Both the position numbers and the translations under genes were made by a program. From assembly GCA_016193485.1 (NCBI GenBank), contig JACPRZ010000011.1:8108-54376 (forward strand): a DNA stretch of 46,269 nucleotides, read 5' to 3'. This DNA comes from Bacteroidota bacterium. Lineage in GTDB: Bacteria; Bacteroidota; Bacteroidia; JACPRZ01. Below the pieces are notes generated by a model. The model saw only the letters and a program-made list of their open reading frames with translations. It was not told where the DNA came from and did no database searches. Positions 1 through 9,412 of this stretch are shown here, in pieces. The stretch's first letter is position 1. Every line of letters starts with the position of its first letter.

Positions 1-3000
1 ATAACCGGCTCCTTTCAGAATACCGCTGACTTTGACCCTGGTGCCGGTACATATAATTTGGTTTCTGCCGGAAACGGTGACATTTTTATTGCGAAATACA
101 CCCCCAGCGGAGCTTTAATATGGGCAAAACGAATTGGCAACACCGGTGGAGAAGAAGGTAACAGCATTGCAATTGACGGTTCCGGTAATATTTATATCAC
201 CGGCTACTTCTGGGGTACGGTTGATTTTGACCCAAGTGCCGCAGTTGTTAACCTTATTTCAAATGGTTTAAATGACATCTTCGTTGCCAAATATGATAAT
301 AACGGAAATTATTTATGGGCATTTAATATCGGAAGCGGAAATGGCGATATTGGCAATTCAATTACAGTTGAAACAAACGGTAACTGCTATATTACCGGTT
401 ACTTTTACGGTACTGCCGATTTTGACCCTTCTGCTGCAACGGCAAATTTAACCCCTGCCGCATGGGAAGATGTTTTCATTGCCAAGTACACCACCGGTGG
501 TAATTATGTTTGGGCGGAAAAAATCGGAGGATCCGGAACTGAACAGGGGTTTGGTATTACTTATTACTCACCTACCGCTGATATTTATCTTACCGGCTAT
601 TTCCAGAACACTGCTGACTTTGACCCGAGCGCTGCAACTTTTAATCTTACATCTTTCGGCAGTGATGATATCTTCGTTGCAAAATATAGTGATTCAGGCA
701 ATTTGATTTGGGCAAAACAGATGGGAGGAGGAAGTGGCGACAATGGTTTCTCGCTTACTGTTGATGGAAGCGGCAATGTATATTCAACCGGCTATTTTGG
801 CGGCACATCTGATTTTGATCCGGGAGCCGGAACATTTAACCTTACTTTTACCTCCCCTACCGTATCGCATGTTTTTGTAAGCAAACTTGATGCTTCCGGA
901 AATTTTGTCTGGGCGAAACAAATAGGTGGCAGCAGTTATGCCTCTGGTTCCTCTATTGGGTTAGATAACAACAATAATGTTTACACAACCGGTTATTTCA
1001 GAGATACTGCCGATTTTGACCCGGGTCCTGGAATTTACAACCTCATTTCACCGAGTGGAATTTCAAATACTTTCATAAGTAAGTTGGATAATTCCGGTGC
1101 ATTTATTTGGGCAAAACAATTTATCGGGAGTGGAAGTAATGCTACCGGCACATCACTTGTTTTAGATGGAAACAATAATCTTTATGTTACAGGGTATTTT
1201 GAAGGAACAACCGATTTTAATCCTGGTGCGGGTATCGCAAACCTTGTATCTAATGGTGGTTATGACATCTTCTTTGCCAAATATGCACCTTGTAATTTAA
1301 ACATCTCCACCAGTAAAACCGATGCAACATGCTTCGGTTCATGTAATGGTTCAATAACAGCTAACGTTGTTTCCGGTGGTATTGCTCCTTTTAATTATTT
1401 GTGGAGCAATAGTACAACAAGTAATCCTGTTGCCGGTCTTTGTGCAGGAATAACATTGGTTGTAACCGTTACCGACAACAACAGTTGCACCGCAACAGCA
1501 AATGCAACCATCACCGAACCCGCTTACACCGCCACCTACACTGACACCGTTGCCAAAATCCTTTTTGATGAGCGCAACTGCCAGCAATATCCCATCGTAA
1601 AAATCGGCAACCAATGGTGGATGACCGAAAACCTCAATGCAGGTACTATGATAAACAGCACAGGAGGCGGGCAGTTGCAATCAGATAACGGCATCATTGA
1701 AAAATACTGCTATAACGGCACCTCTGCCAACTGCAACACCTATGGCGGCTTGTACGAATGGGGCGAAGCAATGGGTTATGCAGCTTCCGAAAACGGAAAC
1801 CCCGGCACCACGCAGGGCGTTTGCCCCACCGGCTGGCGCCTCCCCACCGATGCCGAATGGTGCGAAATGGAAAACTTTATTGACCCCACTACAGACCCCG
1901 GTTGTAATACAACCTCATGGCGGGGAACAGATGTTGGAGCAAAATTAAAAGACAATGTTGCCTGGAACGGAAACAATGCCAGCGGTTTTTCTGCATTGCC
2001 TGCGGGTTACCGCGATTACTCCGATGGTTCGTTCTATGTTTTGGGTTCGGACGCAAGCTTCTGGAGCACGACTGAGTACATTGGCACAAATGGGTGGTAC
2101 CGTACCCTGGCCGCGGGCAACGCCCAGTCGGGTCGCGGTAGCGTCTATAAGACATTCGGATTTTCGGTTCGCTGCTTGCAAGACGTTGTACCCCCTTTGA
2201 CAATTTCCGTTTCTTCCACCAATGTAACCTGCAACGGAGGCAGTGATGGCACGGCAACTGCCACGCCAACAGGCGGCACCCCCCCCTACACGTATTCATG
2301 GAGCAACAGCGCAACTACATCATCCATCACCGGGCTTATTGAAGGAACTTATGTAGTTACAGTTGCGGGTGCCGACAACGATACCGCCACTGCAATCGTT
2401 ACCATTATCGAACCGACTGATTTAACTGTTTCTCCCTCTGCCATTGCCGCTTCCTGTAACGGTGTTTGCGATGGCGCAATAACCGCAACCGCAAGCGGAG
2501 GAATTTTACCATATACTTATTTTGGAACCGGAACAAACCTTTGCGCTGGATTTCATTCCATCCAGGTTACTGACGCAAACGGATGCACTGCAACATCAAG
2601 TGCAACCATTACCGAACCCGCTTACACCGCCACCTACACCGACACCGTTGCTAAAATCCTTTTTGATGAGCGCAACTGCCGGCAATACCCCATAGAAAAA
2701 ATCGGCTCCCAGTGGTGGATGACAGAAAACCTAAATTACGGCACTTATGTACCGGTGGCCTCCGGGGGCCAGGCAGGAGCCGGCACACAAAAATATTGTC
2801 AGGATCTCAGCGGGTTTAATGACCCCTCTTGCCCTTTAGGCGGCTTATACGAGTGGGACGAGATGATGAATGGCGCTGCCTCCTGCAACGGCACCGGAGC
2901 GCCTCCCAATGATAGTTGCCCGACACCGGTACAGGGAGTATGTCCCGCTGGTTGGCATATCCCCTCTCATTACGAGTGGACTACATTAGAAAAAAATGTT

Positions 3001-6000
3001 GGCATCGACCCGGGGTCTTTTCCTTACGATATGACAACGACAGGCTATTTTGGAACAGATGAAGGCGGCAATCTTAAACAAACCGGCACAACTAACTGGA
3101 CAACACCCAACACAGGCGCCACCAATACCAGCGGTTTTACAGCCCTTCCGGGTGGTAACTCCTGGGCTGGCTCGTTCAGCAGTGCCGGTCTCTACGGTTA
3201 CTGGTGGAGTTCTACCGAGTACAGTGGTACGTATGCGTGGTACAGGATGCTTTCCTACAATAACGCCCAAGTGTACCGGATTAGCAACCCTAAGGCTTAC
3301 GGCTTTAGTTGCCTGTGCGTAAAGGACATTGTTTTATTTGCCCCTTTGACTATTTCCGTTTCTTCCACCAATGTAAATTGCAACGGAGGCAGTGACGGAA
3401 CTGCAACAGCCACTGTAACCGGTGGAACTTCGCCTTATGCCTACAACTGGAGCAATAGCGCAACCACATCATCCGTCACCGGCCTTATTGCAGGATCTTA
3501 TGCGGTTACTGTTATCGATGCCGGCAGCGATACCGCAACTGCAATCATTACAATCACCGAGCCGGCTGCGCCTGTAGTTGTGACTACGGTAACTGATGTA
3601 ACCTGCAATAGTTCTTGTAACGGTTCAATAACAGCAGCCATCTCCAGTGGAACTTCTCCTTTCACTTATTTATGGAGTACCGGTGCTACCGGTAATCCAG
3701 TTGCCGGTCTTTGTGCGGGAACTTATGCAGTAACCGTTACCGATGCCAACGGCTGCACCGCTTCATCATCCGCGATCATCACCCAGCCATCCGCAATGTC
3801 CATAACTTTTTCCGCTTCAGATAATCTCTGCTACGGTTATTGTTACGGTTCAATAACAGCAACGGTTGCCGGTGGCGCTTCTCCCTTTACTTATTTGTGG
3901 AGCAACGGTGCCACCGGTAACCCTGCTGCAAATTTATGCGCTGGTTCTTATTTGGTTACCATCACCGATGCCAATAACTGCACTGCTACCGCCTCAGCAA
4001 TTGTTACCGAGCCGGCTGCGATTGCAGTTTCTATTTCTGCCACCGATGTAACCTGCAACGGTTCGTGCAATGGCAGCGCTGCGGCAACCGTTTCAGGAGG
4101 AACATCTCCATATAATTATTCATGGAGTAATGGTTCTTCAACTTCTGCAAATGCAGGTTTATGTGCCGGTACTTATACCGTAACCGTTGTTGATGCCGCC
4201 ATGTGCGGTGGTACACCTTATTCTGCAACCATTACCGAACCCGCGCAACTACTTATATCAAACATTTCAACAACCAATGTTTCATGCTACGGGGAATGTG
4301 ATGGCAGCGCATTGGCCACGGGAACAGTATCGGGGGGGGTATCTCCTTACACCCTTACATGGAGCACCGGCTCAACCGGTTTTAGTATTTCTAATTTATG
4401 TGCAGGAAATTATACTGTAACCGTAACCGATGCCAATAACTGCACTGCCACCGCGTCTGCAATTATTACCGGGCCGCCAGCGATTACAATTACTAATACG
4501 GTAACCGATGCAATCTGCTACGGTTCCTGTGATGGCAGCGCTGCGGCAACGGTTTCCGGAGGAACATCTCCAATTAATTATACATGGAGTAATGGTGCCT
4601 CTGCTTCTGCGGCTACAGGTTTATGTGCCGGTACTTATACCGTAACCGTTATTGATGCCGCCATGTGCGGTACAGTTTCAACTGCAACCATTACCGAACC
4701 GGCTGCGCTTACAGTAGTGACCACGGTAACCGATGCAACCTGCAACGGGTACACAACCGGCACAGCCACGGCAACCGCAACGGGAGGCACAACACCTTAT
4801 TCTTATACCTGGAATCCTGGTGCACAAACAAACCAAACAGCCACAGGGCTAGCCGCGGGAACTTATATAATAACTGTTACAGATGCCAACAGTTGCACAG
4901 CAACAGCAACCGCAATTGTTAATGAACCCACAGCGATATCTGCCAGCATACCCGATGGATATGTTTCTTGCAATGGCGCCTGCAATGGCAGTTCTACCGT
5001 TACCGCGAACGGAGGAGTAACTCCCTATACCTACTTATGGAGCGATGTAAATTCCCAAACAACCGTAACGGCAACAGGTCTCTGCGCTAACTCCTATAGT
5101 ATTACCATAACCGATGCTAATAACTGCAATTTCGTATGGATAACTTCCGTATCACAACCGGCAGTATTAACTTCTGCTGTTACTGCTACCGATGCCACCT
5201 GCCCCGGCTGCACCGATGGTTCGGCAACTGTAATTGCAAGCGGTGGAACATCACCCTATTCATATTTATGGAGCAATGGAGCTACTAATTCAATAGCAGC
5301 GGCACTGGGAAGCGGTAGTTATACAGTTACTGTTACCGATGTCAACGGCTGCACTGTAACAGCGCAATCTGTTGTTTCTGAACCGGCATGCGGAATGTCC
5401 CTTTCAGTCACTTCAACAAATATTTCATGCTACGGTGCTGGCGATGGAAGCGCAACAGTGACCGCAAGCGGTGGAACAATACCATATTCTTATTTATGGA
5501 GTAATGGCGATACATCAGTTGGCAGTGGGCAGTTGGCAGTTGGCAATTATACGGTAACCGTGACTGATTCATCAGGATGTACGGCAACAGCGATGGCGAT
5601 TATTACGGAACCATCGGTGCTGGCAATTACGATTTCGCAATCAAATGTAAGTTGCTATGGACAGTGTGACGGTGTCGCTACAATTTCCGCTACCGGTGGT
5701 ACGCCTCCTTACTCCTTTCTATGGAGTACCGGTTCAACTGACAATCCCTATTCAAATCTTTGCAACGGGCTCTATACTGCCACTATAACAGATGCCAATG
5801 GCTGTATTGTAATAGATACTGTTATTATTACCCAACCGCTACTTCTTTCGCTTACTTTAACGGTTAATAATGTATCCTGTTTCGGCCAATGCAACGGCAG
5901 CGCTACGGCAGGGGTAACCGGTGGAACAACTCCCTATACGTACAGTTGGAGTGCAGGAGGTACGGGAAGCGTGAGGAGTAATTTGTGCATCGGCAGTTAT

Positions 6001-8064
6001 TTTGTTACGGTTACCGATGCAAACGGCTGCCAGGCAGCCGCACCGTTTAATATTACTGCGCCAAATCAACTTAATGTTTCTGTCCTCCCGCCATCGGTAA
6101 ACCTGGATTGTTACGGTGAATGTACAGGAACCACACAGGCGCTTGCAAGTGGAGGAGTTAGTCCATATTTATATGCATGGAGCAATGGAGAAACAAATTT
6201 CGCTGTGGGAAATTTATGCGCAGGAACCTTTACGGTGACAGTCACGGATGCCAATAATTGCACCGGCACTAACAGTGTCAATATTATGCAACCGTCACAG
6301 ATTGTAATCACAACAACAAGCGTTACTGACGCCACCTGCGGCAACGCGGACGGCTCGGCAACCATTACGGTAAACGGTGGCACCCCCCCCTATAAATATA
6401 ACTGGTCAAATAATGATACCCTGCCCACGGCAAATAACCTTCCTGCCGGTTCCAATTCGGTGATTGTGATGGATGCAAATAAATGCGTGGTTTACGGCAC
6501 AGTTCTCGTGGATAATTCCAATGCGCCTTATGTGGCTGCAAGCACGGTTACCGATGTAACATGCAGTGGCGGGAATGACGGGGCTATTGCCATTATTGTC
6601 ACTGGCGGTATGACGCCATGGACATACAACTGGTCGGATGGCGAAACAAGCGAAGACCGTACCGGTTTGAAAGCGGGTATTTACAACCTTGAACTCTGGG
6701 GCAGCGACAGTTGCGTGTCAACTGCATCATTCACCGTTAACGAACCGTACCCGATCAAGATAGTTGCAACGGTGACGGATGCCGGATGCCTTAATTCGGA
6801 CGGAAGCGCATCGGTTACGGTGAGCGGAGGCGCCCTTCCCTATTTTTACTTATGGAATACGAACGCAACCACTTCCAACATCAGCAATCTTAATGCAGGA
6901 ATTTATTCGGTAGCGGTTACCGATGCAAACGGATGCAGCAAAGTATTCCAGGTGATTGTCGGAAATTCCGGTGGTCCTGAAATTTCAGTTGTTGCCACTT
7001 CCATCACCTGCGATAACCCGACCGGTGGCATCATTGACCTTACGGTAAGCAGCGGCACAGGTACCCCCCCTTATACGTACAATTGGAGTAATTCGGACAC
7101 AACCGAAGATTTAACCGGACTGACACAAGGGACATATTCGGTCACGGTCACCGATGCCAGCGGATGCATCGGCTTTGCAAGCGCGGAAATCAAAGGCGAA
7201 CTGCTCGGTTCCGAACCCATCTGCATCGTTACCGTTGACAGCATCAGTGGAAAAAACCTTATTGTTTGGGATAAATCCATCGTTCCTGGCGCTGCCTCAT
7301 TTAATATTTACAAGGAAGGCGTTTCGGCAGGCGTCTATAATCTGCTCGCTAATGTTCAGTACTCGGCTATCAGCGAGTATGTTGATATGGCTGCAAATCC
7401 GCAGCAACGTTCCTTCCGTTACAGAATCTCGGCTGTTGACTCCTGCGGCAACGAATCGGAGTTATCCGGTATTCACAAGACCATGTACCTTGGGGTTAAC
7501 ATTGGATTGAACAATAAAATAAACCTTCTTTGGGATGCTTATGAAGGGTTTTCTTACGGGACTTTTGTTATTTACCGCAGCAGCGCTCCTGACCCGTTGA
7601 ACCTGCTGGTGATGGATTCCATTCCTTCAAACCTGAATTACTGGACAGACCTTAATCCTCCGAATAATGCATTGCTTTATTACGTAGTTGCTGCCGTAAA
7701 ACCCCCCCCTTATTGCAATGCACAGGTAAAGATGATAAAGACGTACAATTCTTCCAAATCAAATACGGCTTCACTCCAGTCACCAATTGGGATCCAGGAA
7801 CTCAAAGTTGAAAATTTAAAGTTCAAAGTTTATCCGAATCCGAACAGTGGTGAGTTTACAATTGAGTTAAAGTATCCGGTATCCGGTTTCCAGTATCCGG
7901 TATTTCGAATAATTAATATTTTCGGACAGGAGGTATTTCGTTCTGCAATCAATAATCCGATATCTGAAATTTCTTTAACGGGATTGGAAGATGGAATCTA
8001 CACAATGAGGTTAGAGTCGGATGGCAACCTTGTAGGGGTGCAAAGAATTGTGTTGGTGAAGTAA
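1..8064 (+). CDS. Giant T9SS-secreted SBBP/SprB/FISUMP repeat protein (5'-partial)
   Basis: The reading frame is open from base 1, so the start codon and signal peptide lie outside the window; about 2687 residues are visible. Order of parts: seven SBBP-type repeats (recurring DFDPGAG..NL, IFVAKY, LIWAKQIGG), residues ~1-430; one SprB repeat; a FISUMP (Fibrobacter major paralogous) module (IGNQWWMTENLN, GLYEWGEAM, GVCPTGWRLP, FWSTTEY), ~510-725; two SprB repeats; a second FISUMP module, ~875-1110; about 17 further SprB repeats to ~2395; a closing module shared with three other proteins here (ICIVTVD to YNSSKSNTAS); and a T9SS type A sorting domain (VYPNPNSGEFTIEL to GIYTMRL, ending VLVK). SprB repeats are known from the Flavobacterium gliding adhesin SprB, so a cell-surface adhesin exported by type IX secretion is inferred. 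It converges on purA with one base between the stop codons. The ligand is unknown. Confidence 0.9.
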   Translation: MTGSFQNTADFDPGAGTYNLVSAGNGDIFIAKYTPSGALIWAKRIGNTGGEEGNSIAIDGSGNIYITGYFWGTVDFDPSAAVVNLISNGLNDIFVAKYDNNGNYLWAFNIGSGNGDIGNSITVETNGNCYITGYFYGTADFDPSAATANLTPAAWEDVFIAKYTTGGNYVWAEKIGGSGTEQGFGITYYSPTADIYLTGYFQNTADFDPSAATFNLTSFGSDDIFVAKYSDSGNLIWAKQMGGGSGDNGFSLTVDGSGNVYSTGYFGGTSDFDPGAGTFNLTFTSPTVSHVFVSKLDASGNFVWAKQIGGSSYASGSSIGLDNNNNVYTTGYFRDTADFDPGPGIYNLISPSGISNTFISKLDNSGAFIWAKQFIGSGSNATGTSLVLDGNNNLYVTGYFEGTTDFNPGAGIANLVSNGGYDIFFAKYAPCNLNISTSKTDATCFGSCNGSITANVVSGGIAPFNYLWSNSTTSNPVAGLCAGITLVVTVTDNNSCTATANATITEPAYTATYTDTVAKILFDERNCQQYPIVKIGNQWWMTENLNAGTMINSTGGGQLQSDNGIIEKYCYNGTSANCNTYGGLYEWGEAMGYAASENGNPGTTQGVCPTGWRLPTDAEWCEMENFIDPTTDPGCNTTSWRGTDVGAKLKDNVAWNGNNASGFSALPAGYRDYSDGSFYVLGSDASFWSTTEYIGTNGWYRTLAAGNAQSGRGSVYKTFGFSVRCLQDVVPPLTISVSSTNVTCNGGSDGTATATPTGGTPPYTYSWSNSATTSSITGLIEGTYVVTVAGADNDTATAIVTIIEPTDLTVSPSAIAASCNGVCDGAITATASGGILPYTYFGTGTNLCAGFHSIQVTDANGCTATSSATITEPAYTATYTDTVAKILFDERNCRQYPIEKIGSQWWMTENLNYGTYVPVASGGQAGAGTQKYCQDLSGFNDPSCPLGGLYEWDEMMNGAASCNGTGAPPNDSCPTPVQGVCPAGWHIPSHYEWTTLEKNVGIDPGSFPYDMTTTGYFGTDEGGNLKQTGTTNWTTPNTGATNTSGFTALPGGNSWAGSFSSAGLYGYWWSSTEYSGTYAWYRMLSYNNAQVYRISNPKAYGFSCLCVKDIVLFAPLTISVSSTNVNCNGGSDGTATATVTGGTSPYAYNWSNSATTSSVTGLIAGSYAVTVIDAGSDTATAIITITEPAAPVVVTTVTDVTCNSSCNGSITAAISSGTSPFTYLWSTGATGNPVAGLCAGTYAVTVTDANGCTASSSAIITQPSAMSITFSASDNLCYGYCYGSITATVAGGASPFTYLWSNGATGNPAANLCAGSYLVTITDANNCTATASAIVTEPAAIAVSISATDVTCNGSCNGSAAATVSGGTSPYNYSWSNGSSTSANAGLCAGTYTVTVVDAAMCGGTPYSATITEPAQLLISNISTTNVSCYGECDGSALATGTVSGGVSPYTLTWSTGSTGFSISNLCAGNYTVTVTDANNCTATASAIITGPPAITITNTVTDAICYGSCDGSAAATVSGGTSPINYTWSNGASASAATGLCAGTYTVTVIDAAMCGTVSTATITEPAALTVVTTVTDATCNGYTTGTATATATGGTTPYSYTWNPGAQTNQTATGLAAGTYIITVTDANSCTATATAIVNEPTAISASIPDGYVSCNGACNGSSTVTANGGVTPYTYLWSDVNSQTTVTATGLCANSYSITITDANNCNFVWITSVSQPAVLTSAVTATDATCPGCTDGSATVIASGGTSPYSYLWSNGATNSIAAALGSGSYTVTVTDVNGCTVTAQSVVSEPACGMSLSVTSTNISCYGAGDGSATVTASGGTIPYSYLWSNGDTSVGSGQLAVGNYTVTVTDSSGCTATAMAIITEPSVLAITISQSNVSCYGQCDGVATISATGGTPPYSFLWSTGSTDNPYSNLCNGLYTATITDANGCIVIDTVIITQPLLLSLTLTVNNVSCFGQCNGSATAGVTGGTTPYTYSWSAGGTGSVRSNLCIGSYFVTVTDANGCQAAAPFNITAPNQLNVSVLPPSVNLDCYGECTGTTQALASGGVSPYLYAWSNGETNFAVGNLCAGTFTVTVTDANNCTGTNSVNIMQPSQIVITTTSVTDATCGNADGSATITVNGGTPPYKYNWSNNDTLPTANNLPAGSNSVIVMDANKCVVYGTVLVDNSNAPYVAASTVTDVTCSGGNDGAIAIIVTGGMTPWTYNWSDGETSEDRTGLKAGIYNLELWGSDSCVSTASFTVNEPYPIKIVATVTDAGCLNSDGSASVTVSGGALPYFYLWNTNATTSNISNLNAGIYSVAVTDANGCSKVFQVIVGNSGGPEISVVATSITCDNPTGGIIDLTVSSGTGTPPYTYNWSNSDTTEDLTGLTQGTYSVTVTDASGCIGFASAEIKGELLGSEPICIVTVDSISGKNLIVWDKSIVPGAASFNIYKEGVSAGVYNLLANVQYSAISEYVDMAANPQQRSFRYRISAVDSCGNESELSGIHKTMYLGVNIGLNNKINLLWDAYEGFSYGTFVIYRSSAPDPLNLLVMDSIPSNLNYWTDLNPPNNALLYYVVAAVKPPPYCNAQVKMIKTYNSSKSNTASLQSPIGIQELKVENLKFKVYPNPNSGEFTIELKYPVSGFQYPVFRIINIFGQEVFRSAINNPISEISLTGLEDGIYTMRLESDGNLVGVQRIVLVK
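2059..2175 (+). other. FISUMP C-terminal hypervariable-like segment 1
   Basis: Encodes the last ~39 residues of FISUMP module 1 (FWSTTEY to FSVRC). Compared codon by codon with the same segment of module 2 (3199-3318), many codon pairs keep the third base but change the first and/or second: ATT/AGT, AAT/TAT, GCC/TCC, GGT/ATT, GTC/AAC, TAT/CCT, TTC/TAC. Such a pattern is expected if AAY codons of an adenine-rich template were diversified. No reverse transcriptase or template is visible in this window, so the label is descriptive only. Confidence 0.45.
3199..3318 (+). other. FISUMP C-terminal hypervariable-like segment 2
   Basis: Encodes YWWSSTEY through FSCLC of FISUMP module 2. It aligns without gaps to segment 1 over about 34 codons. 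Frame residues (E-Y, W-Y-R, N-A-Q, G-F) are shared, while the residues between them differ. Confidence 0.45.
5516..5548 (+). repeat. Heptanucleotide micro-repeat inside a SprB repeat
   Basis: Four consecutive 7-base units GGCAGTG, GGCAGTT, GGCAGTT, GGCAATT follow CAGTT. They are read in frame as part of a SprB repeat, giving SVGSGQLAVGNY where neighbouring repeats have the usual linker before GTYTVTV. Confidence 0.7.
7804..7907 (+). repeat. Two heptanucleotide micro-repeats at the T9SS tail
   Basis: 7804-7831 is four 7-base units (AAAGTTG, AAAATTT, AAAGTTC, AAAGTTT) encoding the linker just before VYPNP. 7873-7907 is five units (TATCCGG, TATCCGG, TTTCCAG, TATCCGG, TATTTCG) encoding YPVSGFQYPVF inside the sorting domain. 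The reading frame stays open through both. Confidence 0.7.
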
Positions 8065-8065
8065 T

Positions 8066-9346
8066 TTAAACCCATGCGGATTTTGAAAGTTTAATGACCT
8101 GCGACCGTTCCGGGCCAACCGATACTATGGTAACGGGAACATTTACCTGTTCTTCAATAAAGCGGATGTAGGTACTAAGTTCAGGCGGTAATTTGCCGGC
8201 AAAATTCATTTTTTCATTAGTAAGTTTCCAGGCAGCGAACTCACGGTAAACCGGTAGAATGTTGTTATTGCTGAAGGATACCGGCATAATTGCACCGGAA
8301 TTATCCCTGTAAGAAATACACGCCATTACTTTATCAAAACTGCTGAGTACATCCGCTTTGGTCATAATAAGTTCCGTTACTCCGTTGAGCATGATGGAAT
8401 ATTTCAGCGCGGGAATGTCGAGCCAGCCGCATCTGCGCGGACGTCCTGTTGTAGCGCCATATTCCTTACCGGCTTCACGTAATTCATTACCCATGTCACC
8501 CGCCAGTTCGGTGGGAAAAGGCCCCCCCCCTACCCTGGTACAGTATGCCTTCATAATACCGAACACCCTGCCGATGCGCGATGGCGGGATACCCAGTCCG
8601 GTACATGCTCCCGCACATGTTGTATTGGAAGATGTCACAAACGGATAAGAACCGAAGTCAATATCAAGCAATGAACCCTGCGCACCCTCGGCAAGGAGCG
8701 TCTTCCCTTCTGCAAGAGATGCATTAATATAATGTTCCGCATCAATATGGCTGAACTTTTTCAGGCATTCAATCCCCGCCTTCCATTCGGAAACCAGAAC
8801 ATCCATATCAGCGGCATGATAGCGGTACATTTCCAGCAGCCGTGAATGTTTCTGAACAAGGTCGGAAAAGCGCTTATCAAAATCAGGCAAACTGATATCA
8901 CCGACACGCAGGCCGTTCCTGCCTGTTTTATCCATGTAGGCGGGTCCGATTCCGCGCAGGGTTGATCCTATTTTCTCTTCACCCTTGGATTTTTCCGAGG
9001 CGGCATCGAGAAGTTTATGCGTAGGCAAAATCAGGTGAGCGCGTTTTGAAATCAAAATATTGCCAAGTCCTGCTGCGTTCCGGCTTTCAAGGTCATCAAT
9101 CTCCTTTTTAAAAACAACAGGGTCAATGACCACACCGTTCCCGATGATATTTACTTTATCAGCGTGGAAAACACCCGATGGTATAGTATGCAATACATGG
9201 CGGGTACCGTCAAATTCAAGCGTATGCCCGGCATTAGGACCACCCTGGAATCTCGCGATAATGTCGTAATGCGGGGTAAAAAAGTCAACTATCTTTCCTT
9301 TTCCTTCATCACCCCACTGGAGGCCGAGGAGAACATCTGCTTTCAT
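8066..9346 (-). CDS. purA: Adenylosuccinate synthetase
   Basis: PurA makes adenylosuccinate from IMP and aspartate using GTP, the first committed step from IMP to AMP, in the cytoplasm. The 426-residue product has the normal family length. It begins MKADVLLGLQWGDEGKGK with the GDEGKGK nucleotide-binding loop, followed by GGPNAGHT. Later come KRAHLILPTHK, the GSTLRGIGPAY segment and the TTGRPRRCGWLD motif. The start is the first ATG in front of the conserved N terminus. It is the last gene of a minus-strand rel-fur-purA group, an order common in Bacteroidota. A run of nine G on the coding strand (8522-8530) encodes Gly-Gly-Gly within RVGGGPFPTEL without breaking the frame. Confidence 0.98.
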   Translation of the reverse strand: MKADVLLGLQWGDEGKGKIVDFFTPHYDIIARFQGGPNAGHTLEFDGTRHVLHTIPSGVFHADKVNIIGNGVVIDPVVFKKEIDDLESRNAAGLGNILISKRAHLILPTHKLLDAASEKSKGEEKIGSTLRGIGPAYMDKTGRNGLRVGDISLPDFDKRFSDLVQKHSRLLEMYRYHAADMDVLVSEWKAGIECLKKFSHIDAEHYINASLAEGKTLLAEGAQGSLLDIDFGSYPFVTSSNTTCAGACTGLGIPPSRIGRVFGIMKAYCTRVGGGPFPTELAGDMGNELREAGKEYGATTGRPRRCGWLDIPALKYSIMLNGVTELIMTKADVLSSFDKVMACISYRDNSGAIMPVSFSNNNILPVYREFAAWKLTNEKMNFAGKLPPELSTYIRFIEEQVNVPVTIVSVGPERSQVIKLSKSAWV

Positions 9347-9357
9347 ATTTCAATTAT

Positions 9358-9392
9358 ACCAATATACGAATGATACCAATGATATTAATTCC
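9358..9392. repeat. Short dispersed AT-rich repeat, copy 1
   Basis: The string AATATACGAATGATACCAAT followed by GATA lies just upstream of purA. A near copy occurs at 40042-40085 (TAATATACGAATCAATACCA then ATGATACGAATA). This suggests a small dispersed repeat family. Confidence 0.5.
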
Positions 9393-9412
9393 CATCGGTA
9401 TTATACTGAATG

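Larger units (their letters stand above)
1519..3570 (+). repeat. Duplicated FISUMP + SprB cassette inside the giant adhesin
   Basis: Bases ~1519-2420 and ~2618-3560 each encode the linker ITEPAYTATYTDTVAKI, the motif DERNC, a FISUMP module and a following SprB repeat starting LTISVSSTNV. The first ~100 bases and the trailing SprB repeats are nearly identical at DNA level, which indicates an internal duplication of the whole cassette. The middle and the C-terminal ends of the FISUMP modules differ strongly. Confidence 0.75.

Noticed and set aside
58..60. TTG at 58 as start of the first adhesin
   Set aside because: The same frame is open to base 1 and encodes another SBBP repeat there, so the gene is cut by the window edge.
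1351..2314. Minus-strand frames of 60-141 codons inside the first adhesin
   Set aside because: They oppose a clearly coding SprB/FISUMP frame, have skewed compositions rich in Arg/Cys/His and show no recognisable domain. They are shadows of the real gene.
1290..7200. Regularly spaced repeats suggesting a CRISPR array
   Set aside because: The repeats are ~230 bases long, degenerate at DNA level and conserved as protein (SprB), with no cas genes.
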